Shown here one piece after another: positions 43,006 to 50,960 of a DNA stretch of 64,000 bases (the first letter of the stretch is position 1; each line of letters starts with the position of its first letter). Source of the DNA: Fodinibius salipaludis (GTDB lineage Bacteria > Bacteroidota > Rhodothermia > Balneolales > Balneolaceae). Where the stretch lies: the NCBI RefSeq assembly GCF_002287075.1, contig NZ_NSKE01000009.1, positions 1 through 64,000 on the forward strand. Reading direction: 5' to 3'. The notes beneath the pieces are model-generated. The model ran no database searches. It was not told the DNA's origin and worked only from the letters and a program-made list of their open reading frames with translations. The translations under genes and the position numbers were made by a program.

Positions 43006-45285
43006 ATGCGTTTACAAAAAATATTTTCTCTAACAATAGGATTATTACTCCTTTTTGCCCTTCCGAATGCTGCTTGGGCCCAGGAAACTATTTCCGGTAA
43101 AATAGTAGATCAATCAAACAACAAACCACTGGTCGGAGCACACATACATTGGACCGAAGGTGATCTTACTACTATCACCGATGCCAACGGTACATTTAGC
43201 TTTACCGCTGATGCCAATAAATTCACGCTTCGCATTACGTATATAGGCTATAAAAGTAGAACTGTTCAACTCACCGCAAGTGATATTACTGATGAGACAA
43301 TATCGATCTATTTGCGCAAGTCAACGGAGGCTATGAGCCCGATCACTGTACTTTCTCGAAAAACATCCAATCAGCCCGACCAGTTTATGGATGCGATTTC
43401 GACCGTCAATATCTCGCATGATGCGGGGCAATTTCTCAAAGATTCACCCAATATTTCTGGTATACGTAAGGGCGGCGGATTCGGCGTCGATCCGGTATTG
43501 CGCGGCTTTCAAAAGAATCAGCTGATGGTCGAGATGGACGGCGTTCTGCAATCACAAGGCGCCTGTCCTAACCGTATGGACCCGCCCACCTCACATGTTC
43601 AGATGGAGCATATCGAAGAGGTTGAAATCTTAAAAGGACCCTATGCCCTCAAACACGGTCCTTCGTTTGGCGGAGTCATTAACTTTAAATCCCAGCAGCC
43701 GGATTACTATAGCGACCCCGTTCTTTCAAGCTATTTTACGGTAGGCTATGAAAGCAACATCGACCGCCAACGCTATGCCGGCGGCATCAAAAAAGAAGGC
43801 GGACGCTGGACGACCAATCTCTACGGGGCTTTTGCATCCACCGAAAATTATGAGGATGGTTCCGGAAACAGCATCAACGCCGGGATGTCGAATGCCGAAT
43901 ATACGGTTGAAACCTCGGTTCAGTTAAATGATGCAAATTCCATCAAGGCGAAGCTGAGCCAGAATTTTGCCCGGGATGTCCAATATCCCGCGCTGATGAT
44001 GGATATGCGTGAAGATAACATCACCAATGCTACGCTTACTTACACCAATACTAATCTTGGCAATGGACGTTTTGAGAGCTCATTTTTTGGTTCTTACGTA
44101 GCGCATATAATGGATAATTTGGATCGGGAGATGTCCAACATGACCGAAGCAGTAACCGATCTCTCTACCGAAACTTATGGTTATGATCTTTCCTATGTGC
44201 TTCCGGCGGCATCCGGCAACTGGACCCTCGGCACCGATGCAACACTTCGCTATATGGAGGGCTTCCGCACTCGGGATTTCAACATGGGTTCGATGGCCGG
44301 ACAGACCGTCACTGATAACGTCTGGCAGGGCGGTAAGCGCAATCGCTTTGGGGGTGTCGTTGAATATCAGCCAAATATCAGTGAATGGAATGTAGTACTC
44401 TCTTCCCGCCTTGATTACTACTATTCTAATGCCAGCGATCCCGATACCTATTTTGCACAGACACTTGGACAACTTGATCAAGAACACCTCGGATGGAGTG
44501 CCAGTGCCGGCTTTACCAAAGATCTGCACTCCAACTGGACAGCCGGCTTTTGGGTGGGACGATCAGAGCGTTACCCAGGCATGGATGAGCTTTTTGTCAA
44601 CTATCTGGCTATCGGGATGGATCCCTATGAATACGTCGGAAATCCACAGCTGAACCCTGAGACCAATCACCAGGTAGATGCGATGGTCAACTATACAAAC
44701 GGAGCGATCAGTATAGAAGGGTCGCTATTTTACAGCTACGTTACCAACTATATCAGCGCGACTGTTCGGTCTGATTTAAGCCCTAAACAAATGGGAGCAC
44801 CGGGTGTTAAGCAGTTTGTGAATGTAGACCAAGCAGCCCTTTATGGCTTTGAGCTGACCTTTCAGAACAATGGAAACATTAAATTGGGATATAATTTGTC
44901 CACAGCCTATACCATCGGCCGCAATTTAACAATGAATGAAGATCTTCCACAAATTCCAGCTTATGAGGCGAATTTGAAACTGGATTACAGCTTCTTAAAT
45001 CGAAAGCTAATTCCTCAATTGCATCTGCGCGGAGTAGCAGAACAAAGCCGTGTGGCCGAATCATTTGACGAGCAGCCAACAGACGAATATCTGCTAACAC
45101 ACTTCAAGCTAAGCTCGCAACTGGGAAGTGGCATTCAACTCTCAGCGGGCGTTAACAACCTGTTTGATGTGACCTACCACGAACATCTGAACCGAAGCCT
45201 GCAGGGATCAACCATGCCGCTTAATGATCCCGGACGAAGCCTATTTGTGGAACTCAAATGGAACGGCATATTGTCATCACTGTAA
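43006..45285 (+). CDS. TonB-dependent receptor, OprC/NosA copper-receptor-like
   Basis: This 759-residue outer-membrane receptor has a signal peptide (AAWAQ), a CarboxypepD_reg-like domain (about 28-110), plug domain (about 118-230) and 22-strand barrel ending FVELKWNGIL. The plug contains GACPNRMDPPTSHVQMEHIE, close to the Cys/Met motif typical of TonB-dependent copper receptors, and extracellular segments are Met-rich (MMDMRED, MSNMTEA, MGSMAG). It is likely to import copper, which the nitrite reductase and cupredoxins downstream need. It ends at an intrinsic terminator. Confidence 0.85.
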   Translation: MRLQKIFSLTIGLLLLFALPNAAWAQETISGKIVDQSNNKPLVGAHIHWTEGDLTTITDANGTFSFTADANKFTLRITYIGYKSRTVQLTASDITDETISIYLRKSTEAMSPITVLSRKTSNQPDQFMDAISTVNISHDAGQFLKDSPNISGIRKGGGFGVDPVLRGFQKNQLMVEMDGVLQSQGACPNRMDPPTSHVQMEHIEEVEILKGPYALKHGPSFGGVINFKSQQPDYYSDPVLSSYFTVGYESNIDRQRYAGGIKKEGGRWTTNLYGAFASTENYEDGSGNSINAGMSNAEYTVETSVQLNDANSIKAKLSQNFARDVQYPALMMDMREDNITNATLTYTNTNLGNGRFESSFFGSYVAHIMDNLDREMSNMTEAVTDLSTETYGYDLSYVLPAASGNWTLGTDATLRYMEGFRTRDFNMGSMAGQTVTDNVWQGGKRNRFGGVVEYQPNISEWNVVLSSRLDYYYSNASDPDTYFAQTLGQLDQEHLGWSASAGFTKDLHSNWTAGFWVGRSERYPGMDELFVNYLAIGMDPYEYVGNPQLNPETNHQVDAMVNYTNGAISIEGSLFYSYVTNYISATVRSDLSPKQMGAPGVKQFVNVDQAALYGFELTFQNNGNIKLGYNLSTAYTIGRNLTMNEDLPQIPAYEANLKLDYSFLNRKLIPQLHLRGVAEQSRVAESFDEQPTDEYLLTHFKLSSQLGSGIQLSAGVNNLFDVTYHEHLNRSLQGSTMPLNDPGRSLFVELKWNGILSSL

Positions 45286-45307
45286 TAACCGATAATTCTT
45301 ATTACGA

Positions 45308-45336
45308 GGGGATGCTTTATAGACATCCCCTTTTTT
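45308..45336 (+). terminator. Intrinsic terminator after TonB receptor gene
   Basis: GGGGATG (45308-45314) pairs with CATCCCC (45324-45330), followed by six T residues, 23 nt after the receptor stop codon. Confidence 0.85.
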
Positions 45337-45373
45337 ATCAATCGCTATAAAAGGTTACTAAAGATTTAATCGG

Positions 45374-45757
45374 ATGGACAAAAAAACGTTACACTCATTT
45401 ATCCAAACGACATCTGCAATCATTGCCACCATTTTCGGCTTGATTACAATATGGATAGGTGGAATGACGCTTTTTGGCTTCTTCGATCCCGGGTATGTTA
45501 TCTTTGTACCCTTACTGACATATAATGTCATAATGGGACTTTTCTATACAGCCATAGGAATATTAATCTGGCGACAACATCCCAAAGCAACCCAAGCGTC
45601 TAAATTTATTTTCCTATTGGATATTGTTGTGTTATAAATCATCACCCTACTATATTGGACAAACTTAGAAGTAGCTTTCGATAGTGTAAAAGCTATGTTA
45701 TTTAGAACACTGGTTTGGGGAATTATTTCTTTCAGTTTATCAAAAACAGGATATTAA
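45374..45757 (+). pseudogene. Small membrane protein gene interrupted by in-frame TAA
   Basis: The frame from ATG 45374 encodes a three-helix membrane protein (IIATIFGLITIWIGGMTLFG; LLTYNVIMGLFYTAIGILIW) up to TAA at 45635-45637. The same frame continues without further stops for 39 more codons (IITLLYWTNLEVAFDSVKAM, then LFRTLVWGIISFSL) to TAA at 45755-45757. The tail completes a fourth helix-like segment, so a single nonsense mutation is the simplest reading. The first 87 residues could still be made. Function unknown. Confidence 0.6.
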
Positions 45758-45786
45758 TATAGTTACTATAACATAATTCCAATAAA

Positions 45787-45817
45787 AAAGGGCATCCAAA
45801 TGAAATGGATGCCCTTT
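45787..45817. terminator. Bidirectional intrinsic terminator
   Basis: AAAGGGCATCCA (45787-45798) pairs perfectly with TGGATGCCCTTT (45806-45817), with A/T runs on both sides. It separates the plus-strand metal island from the minus-strand nirK operon. Confidence 0.85.
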
Positions 45818-45841
45818 GAATTACTAATAGTTAGCTAAAAG

Positions 45842-46297
45842 TTATTCTCGAACTTGTAATACACCTTTCATACCGGCTGGATAGTGTCCGGGAAAAGTAC
45901 AGATATACTCATAGTCTCCCGTTTCTTTAGGCACGGTAAAGGTTATTTCTACGGTTTCCCCCCCACCGGCAAGACCTGTGGCCGCAATAATTTCATCCTT
46001 ATATTCAGGAGAAATATAATCATTATCTCGGGCTCGGGCCGAAGCATTTGCAACCTCATCCACATTAGCATCTTTGTCTATAACCACAACGTTGTGTGCC
46101 ATGGCCTGTTTAGGAATTTGGCTTTTTGTGGTAAGCTTAATCGTAATCTCTTCACCGGGAGAAGCCTCAATAGTAGTTACGTCAAACTTCATATTGTCCA
46201 TGCCAACTATTTCTATGGTTCGCTGTGCCATAGCAGAGGACACGACCCCGGTAAAAATGAGTGCAAATATTAGCGTTATTTTTGTAAGTGATTTCAT
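45842..46297 (-). CDS. Azurin/plastocyanin-like cupredoxin
   Basis: This 151-residue periplasmic blue-copper protein has a signal peptide (SSAMAQ). Type 1 copper ligands are predicted as His in MAHNVVV, Cys in YICTFPGH, the His of that motif, and Met in PAGMKG. It begins RTIEIVGMDNMKFDVTTIEA, as in azurin. It is the last gene of the nirK operon and is likely an electron donor to nitrite reductase. A lipoprotein relative with nearly the same core is at 57573-58145. Confidence 0.92.
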   Translation of the reverse strand: MKSLTKITLIFALIFTGVVSSAMAQRTIEIVGMDNMKFDVTTIEASPGEEITIKLTTKSQIPKQAMAHNVVVIDKDANVDEVANASARARDNDYISPEYKDEIIAATGLAGGGETVEITFTVPKETGDYEYICTFPGHYPAGMKGVLQVRE

Positions 46298-46332
46298 AGT
46301 AAGTAACCTCTTTTATGTTTATTGGTATGTAT

Positions 46333-46815
46333 TTATTGATTTAAAAACTGTTCTGTCTCAGTACTCAATTTTTGTAAAACTACGTTGGGCATCCCTTCTT
46401 CGGGATAATCTATCGCAGCATCATAAGACCCTGCTATTACTCGTCCCACATGTCCCATCTTTTCATGGGGAAGGCAAAAATAATCGTACACGCCTTCTTC
46501 TTTTATATTCAAAAACCACTGGTCGCCCTGCTCCATCAGCCCCGAATCAAAAGGCTTTGCCAAATCTGGAATTCGCTTTGGTCGCCGGTTTGTGGGATGG
46601 TACGCCGTTACCGTATGTAATCCCTCGCGTACGATAAATTCTATCACATCGCCCGGATTCACCGCCACTACCACCGGGTCGAATCGCGCATCTGCATCCG
46701 TGCCTTTAACTTCTACTGTCACCGTATCTGTCTGGAAAACATCAGAAGCAATTGCACGGCCCCAGCCAGTGATCAACACAAGAGTTATTAATAATGTTAG
46801 TACTGAAAATTTCAT
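46333..46815 (-). CDS. Cupredoxin-domain protein
   Basis: This 160-residue secreted protein has a signal peptide (GRAIAS) and a plastocyanin/pseudoazurin-like fold. Predicted copper ligands are His in GLHTVTAYHP, Cys in YDYFCLPHEKMGHVG and the following His and Met. It ends with a 35-residue tail after the fold. It abuts the SCO gene (stop codon of one overlapping the next start by 1 nt) and may be a second electron carrier or a copper-delivery protein for NirK. Confidence 0.88.
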   Translation of the reverse strand: MKFSVLTLLITLVLITGWGRAIASDVFQTDTVTVEVKGTDADARFDPVVVAVNPGDVIEFIVREGLHTVTAYHPTNRRPKRIPDLAKPFDSGLMEQGDQWFLNIKEEGVYDYFCLPHEKMGHVGRVIAGSYDAAIDYPEEGMPNVVLQKLSTETEQFLNQ

Positions 46816-47429
46816 TATTTGTTCAGCCTATCCATTATTAACTCAATTGTTCCCTTAACTTCGTCCATAGGCTGATTCAATCCCTCGACCCTGTGGGCAA
46901 TTCTGCCTTTCTCATCTAATACTGTTACCAAATTCGAATGCGCAAAATGTCCGTCACTTTTCTTCGAATACTGCACCCCCAACATCATGGCAAGCGTGCG
47001 TACGTCGGCATCATCGGCCGTCATAAAGTGCCAACCGGGGATATCCAACTGCTCATACTTTGCATACTCATTTAATACCTCAGGCGTATCGTTTTCTGTA
47101 TCAAAACTCACAGCCAGCACGTTGATATCCTCGCGGACAGATTCATCCACGCTACTATATAGTCGCCAGGCATCCTGTATCAGGATGGGACAAACGTCAG
47201 TACAGTTTCCGTAAAACATCACTACAATCACCGGTTGCCCCTTAAAATCATCAAGTGTTACCGTACCGCCGCGATGACCTGTCCACTTGGCATCCAGGTG
47301 ATATATGGAGTGCTCAGAATCAATTTCTTTAACATCAAGAGTGTTATCAGCACTATGGTTGTGATTATGCTGAGCAACTAAGCTCGTAGCTGTAAATAAA
47401 AGCAGTATGATGAGGAATATTTTTTTCAT
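46815..47429 (-). CDS. SCO-family copper chaperone/thioredoxin-like protein
   Basis: This 204-residue secreted protein has a thioredoxin fold with the SCO copper site CTDVC (GNCTDVCPILIQDAW) and the partner His in HFAHSNLVTVLDEKGRI. The N-terminus is a signal peptide followed by a His-rich stretch (HNHNHS) that may help bind copper. SCO proteins insert copper into oxidases; within this operon the probable client is NirK or the cupredoxins. It overlaps the SUMF1-like gene by 1 nt (ATGA-type junction). Confidence 0.93.
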   Translation of the reverse strand: MKKIFLIILLLFTATSLVAQHNHNHSADNTLDVKEIDSEHSIYHLDAKWTGHRGGTVTLDDFKGQPVIVVMFYGNCTDVCPILIQDAWRLYSSVDESVREDINVLAVSFDTENDTPEVLNEYAKYEQLDIPGWHFMTADDADVRTLAMMLGVQYSKKSDGHFAHSNLVTVLDEKGRIAHRVEGLNQPMDEVKGTIELIMDRLNK

Positions 47430-48223
47430 TATAAACTCGCTTCTTTTTCTTCAATCGTTTCTACATCGTAAGCGCAGCGAAATCCCACGGTGCTGTTGGT
47501 GCTTTTGGGACTAAAACTCATGCGTGTGATATACCGGATAGACGCAGCATAGCTATAGGCATTGCCGAGTTTTTGCATGCGTCCCACCGTGCCACAATCC
47601 AATGAAAGATCATTAGCAATGACCGGTTTAAAATCTTGAACCCATTCCATAATCAATCCAAACTGATCTTTAACGCCATATCGATTTTCGATTCCGGTAG
47701 ATCCCACGTCTCCGACATTTTCACTATCAAAAGTGGAGTACCAGCTCATTAACCTATTGGCAAATTCTCGTGCATCGGCGGATGAATCAAAATCCATAAG
47801 CTGTGCCGAATACTCCCATTCATTGAGGGTAGGCAGTCGTCCACCTACCGATTGGCAATACGCATTGGCCGCATACCATGAAACACTTGTAACCGGTTCA
47901 TCCGGGTTTACAACTTCATCAGAATTGGTATTTTCCCAGCTTTTCAGATATCCCTTATAAGCAAAAATGCTCGGAACGTTTCCAGGTTGCCAATCCTCAT
48001 GATCTTGTAAAAATTCACTGTACTCTTTATTTGTTACAGCTGTCGTATCCATATAAAAAGAATTAACTGCAACAGGTTCTCCTTTTACTTCGGGCATTAC
48101 GGAATGAAATGATCCCGACGGAACCAGCACCTGTGCCCCTACCCAGTTGGGGAGGCTTAGCATCACCACTGCCAGTACAGTCAGCGTGATTTTAACAGGT
48201 GCTATGTTCGTCAGGAGTTTCAT
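47429..48223 (-). CDS. SUMF1/FGE-fold secreted protein in nirK operon
   Basis: This 264-residue protein has a signal peptide (NWVGAQ) and an FGE-sulfatase fold: FYMDTTAVTNKEYSEFLQDH, PVTSVSWYAANAYCQSVGGRLPTLNEWEYSA, QFGLIMEWVQDF and the closing GFRCAYD. The region where formylglycine-generating enzymes have their two active-site Cys (before the GFRC motif) reads LGNAYSYAASIRYITRMSF, without Cys, so FGE activity is not expected. It is encoded between nirK and sco with tight spacing, implying a role in nitrite-reductase maturation or anchoring; this is inference. Confidence 0.85.
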   Translation of the reverse strand: MKLLTNIAPVKITLTVLAVVMLSLPNWVGAQVLVPSGSFHSVMPEVKGEPVAVNSFYMDTTAVTNKEYSEFLQDHEDWQPGNVPSIFAYKGYLKSWENTNSDEVVNPDEPVTSVSWYAANAYCQSVGGRLPTLNEWEYSAQLMDFDSSADAREFANRLMSWYSTFDSENVGDVGSTGIENRYGVKDQFGLIMEWVQDFKPVIANDLSLDCGTVGRMQKLGNAYSYAASIRYITRMSFSPKSTNSTVGFRCAYDVETIEEKEASL

Positions 48224-48263
48224 TTCAATATTTAATAATTGTTACTAATTATTATTCTGTGAT

Positions 48264-49397
48264 TTACTTCTCGCGTGGACCGGCTTTCAATGTTCCCGTC
48301 GCACCTTTTTCTGCATCAGCGAATTCGTGATCGATCAGGATGTATTTTCCTTCTTCAGGAACAATCATATCTATTGTCGCTGAACTTGAAGCACCTAACA
48401 GTACCGTCTGCATGCCGCGCATTTCATTGAAGGGATGTCCTTCGAGCCATACTCGATCGAAGATGCCACCAATTACGTGAAAACTTGACGTTCCGCTTGG
48501 ACCATTATTGGATACGTGTAAGCGAATACGATCACCGGCATTGGCTTTTAGCGGCTGATCGTGCAAGATTGTTTGGTGTCCATTAAATACGACGTGAGAA
48601 GGATTTCGATTTTGAGCCGCCTCATAATCATACTGGAAAAGATCTCCAGACCCTTTTTTCAAGTAATATTCGGATTGTACGACTACATATTCCTTGTCCA
48701 CTTCATAATCTGTGTCATAGCCATCCTTGGGCGAAACAACGACTACACCGTGCTGTCCCATAGCTGTGTGCATAAGTACACTGGGTGTTCCACAGTGATA
48801 GATATATGAGCCAGCATAGTTGGCAACCCAATCAAACTTGATGGATTGGCCCGGAGCAATAGTTCTCCACTTGTCATCTTTAGCTACCGTTCCCGCGTGG
48901 AAATCCATGGAGTGTGGCATGGGCATCGTAGCTTCTTTAGCTTTCATATAATTATTCTGGGCCACCTGCTGCATAAAAGGCGAACCTTCTTTGGTCGGCT
49001 CTGTAATGGTTACCGGTTCATCCGAACGATTCTTCATTGTAAAGGTAATGCGATCGCCCTCTCTGACGTGCAGTACCGGACCGGGAACGGTTCCACCGAA
49101 CGTCCAGGCCTCGTATTTTACGCCATCAGCCACTTCAATTTCCTGGGCAATGATATCGATGCGAACTTCGTGTGTCTTGTTGCCCTCGTAATCGAGTGGC
49201 TCAAGATTCGGAAGCATACTCAAGTGGTCTCCTACGACGGGAGGTCCGTCATAATCTTCGGTGAATACTTCAGCTTCAGGCATGCCAAATGTCTTGCCAT
49301 CTATTTGATATTCACCACTTTGGGCATAGCTTAGGGTCGTAATCCCGGTCAGTAACAATCCTATTATAAGAGTAAAAGTAAATTTTATTGATTTCAT
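48264..49397 (-). CDS. nirK: Copper-containing nitrite reductase
   Basis: This 377-residue periplasmic enzyme reduces nitrite to NO. After a signal peptide (TLSYAQ) come two cupredoxin domains. Ligands by hand alignment are: type 1 copper His162 (MPHSMDFH), Cys202 (YHCG) and His210 (VLMHTAMGQHG); type 2 copper His167, His201 and His307 (SSFHVIGG); catalytic Asp165 and a His in FNGHQTILHD. The position of the type 1 axial Met (His210 plus five) is Gln215. First gene of the operon nirK, SUMF1-like, sco, two cupredoxins. Confidence 0.93.
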   Translation of the reverse strand: MKSIKFTFTLIIGLLLTGITTLSYAQSGEYQIDGKTFGMPEAEVFTEDYDGPPVVGDHLSMLPNLEPLDYEGNKTHEVRIDIIAQEIEVADGVKYEAWTFGGTVPGPVLHVREGDRITFTMKNRSDEPVTITEPTKEGSPFMQQVAQNNYMKAKEATMPMPHSMDFHAGTVAKDDKWRTIAPGQSIKFDWVANYAGSYIYHCGTPSVLMHTAMGQHGVVVVSPKDGYDTDYEVDKEYVVVQSEYYLKKGSGDLFQYDYEAAQNRNPSHVVFNGHQTILHDQPLKANAGDRIRLHVSNNGPSGTSSFHVIGGIFDRVWLEGHPFNEMRGMQTVLLGASSSATIDMIVPEEGKYILIDHEFADAEKGATGTLKAGPREK

Positions 49398-49427
49398 AGC
49401 AGTTAGTTTTATTGCTAATTAAGAATT

Positions 49428-49443
49428 AAGACAACTTTGTCTT
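49428..49443. promoter_or_regulatory. Palindrome upstream of nirK
   Basis: Perfect inverted repeat AAGACAA-CT-TTGTCTT, 31-46 nt before the nirK start codon. It may be an operator or a 5' leader hairpin. It is not the usual Fnr/NnrR arrangement (TTG-N8-CAA). Confidence 0.45.
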
Positions 49444-49590
49444 TTATTTGTTCTGGGTAATATGTTCACAAAATGTATGCCAAAATTGAAATTATCTAAA
49501 AGAAATCAAAGCCTGTTCTCAAATGGATCTTTTTCTCTGCTATGGAAAATTATTCTACCAAGTATATGGCACCAATGCAATACTTCCAGT

Positions 49591-49622
49591 TTCCCGGTAT
49601 TGCAACAGTGCAATACCGGGAA
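49591..49622 (-). terminator. Perfect 14-bp hairpin downstream of DUF2249 gene
   Basis: TTCCCGGTATTGCA (49591-49604) pairs perfectly with TGCAATACCGGGAA (49609-49622) around loop ACAG. It begins 3 nt past the stop of the DUF2249 gene. No T-run follows, so it is either a T-less terminator or a 3'-end stabilising structure, and it also lies upstream of nirK. Confidence 0.55.
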
Positions 49623-49624
49623 TG

Positions 49625-50371
49625 TTACTCTTCAAGTTTCATCACTTTCACCTTCCACTCCTTGGGCATGGTCTCCAGGTATTCCCATTTAAACGGTTCA
49701 TCACTTTCAGCCTCCATCTGGTAGTACAACGGCTTGGGATCGTGATCATTGACAAAAACAAATGCTTCGCCGGGATTTAGCTCATCAAAAGCGTCAAAGA
49801 CCATATCGTGACGTTTGGCAGGGGCATGCGGACGCACATCAAACGAATTTACGATCGATACATCCTCAAGCACTGGATCAGTTTCTTCTCTTTTAGTCAC
49901 ATGGATCACGTATTCGCCCGGCAGATCTTTTTTATAACTCCACGTATATTCACCGTCAAACTTCTTCTTAAATATTTTTCGAATTTCTTCCGGATCCTTC
50001 TCGGATATTATTTCCATCGTATCCCCTTTCAACATCATCCCGTAGCGGTGAAATACGGCATATTTCCAGTCTTTAGGATCAGCTTTCCTGAGATCCATTA
50101 AAGTAGAGACATCCTCAAATTCGCGTCCTTGTGAGGCTTCAATTCGGGTTACGCGTACCTTCCACTCTTGTCCCCCACGCTGCAGGTATTCCCAGCCGAC
50201 CACATCGCCATATATCGATCGGAATTCGTAATAAAGCGGCTTGGGATCGTGGTCGTTGATAAAAACAAAACTGTCTCCCGCCGGCAGCTCCTTAAAGAGC
50301 TTTAGCAGTTTTTCGTGTCGTTTAATGGGGATTAACGAGCGTACATCAAGCTCTTCATCAGTTGCTTTCAT
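49625..50371 (-). CDS. Triple DUF2249-like domain protein
   Basis: This 248-residue protein has two good DUF2249 domains: residues about 8-80 (DVRSLIPIKRHEKLLKLFKEL, FINDHDPKPLYYEF) and about 170-245 (DVRPHAPAKRHDMVFDAFDEL, VNDHDPKPLYYQM). The middle region (about 85-165) has the same spacing but a degenerate motif (ISEKDPEEIRKIF). DUF2249 proteins accompany hemerythrin/RIC and NO-handling genes; the conserved His and HDP motif suggest metal or haem binding. A single-domain relative is at 55357-55599. Confidence 0.85.
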   Translation of the reverse strand: MKATDEELDVRSLIPIKRHEKLLKLFKELPAGDSFVFINDHDPKPLYYEFRSIYGDVVGWEYLQRGGQEWKVRVTRIEASQGREFEDVSTLMDLRKADPKDWKYAVFHRYGMMLKGDTMEIISEKDPEEIRKIFKKKFDGEYTWSYKKDLPGEYVIHVTKREETDPVLEDVSIVNSFDVRPHAPAKRHDMVFDAFDELNPGEAFVFVNDHDPKPLYYQMEAESDEPFKWEYLETMPKEWKVKVMKLEE

Positions 50372-50411
50372 GTTAAATTTAAGTTATTTGTTTTATGATA
50401 GATTCAGGAAA

Positions 50412-50522
50412 ACCATGTCATGCTGAACCCCGATGTATCGGGACAGGCTTTGTTTCAGCATCTATAAGCATTAATTATATAGATATATTCTTTAGAACCT
50501 GAATAAATTCAGGGTGACACGA
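50412..50522. repeat. Dispersed CATGCTGAACCCCGATG-type repeat
   Basis: 50417-50466 is a 49/50 inverted match to 59404-59453. A second part (50491-50520, CCTGAATAAATTCAGGGTGA) resembles 21800-21825. The gap otherwise holds only the leader of the DUF2249 gene. Confidence 0.8.
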
Positions 50523-50538
50523 TAATCGCATTATAAAT

Positions 50539-50916
50539 TCATTTGTTCTCTAAAAACTCTTTTAGTACCTGAGCGTGATTATGCCCTTCATCTTTGGCAG
50601 CATAAAGGAGCGTTATCTTTTGCTCTTCTGCTATTTTAAGTAAGTGCTCAACCACCTCTTCTTTCTGAGTTAACTCTGATTTATACCGATCCGAAAATTC
50701 ATCAAATTTATCAGGATCATGATCAAACCATTTGCGCAATTCGGTAGAGGGAGCAATTTCTTTGAGCCATTCGTCCAGCCAGGCCTCCTTTTTGGATACG
50801 CCCCGCGGCCACAGCCGATCCACCAGTACGCGATAGCCGTCATCTTCGGCACATTCCTCGTAAATCCGTTTTATATAAAATTGCTTGTCCATAATTTCTA
50901 ATTGGTATTTAGACAT
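50539..50916 (-). CDS. DUF488-family protein
   Basis: This 125-residue protein belongs to the DUF488 family (YeaO-like). Characteristic segments are [43 protein letters not shown] and the closing [22 protein letters not shown]. The fold is compact alpha/beta; function is not established. Two starts are possible (MSKYQLEIM or the internal Met 9, [11 protein letters not shown]); the latter matches the usual family length. It precedes the phosphosulfolactate synthase on the same strand in transcriptional order after it. Confidence 0.85.
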   Translation of the reverse strand: MSKYQLEIMDKQFYIKRIYEECAEDDGYRVLVDRLWPRGVSKKEAWLDEWLKEIAPSTELRKWFDHDPDKFDEFSDRYKSELTQKEEVVEHLLKIAEEQKITLLYAAKDEGHNHAQVLKEFLENK

Positions 50917-50960
50917 AAGCCACCTTGGAGATAGCCTATGTCTATTCGAATAATTCTATT

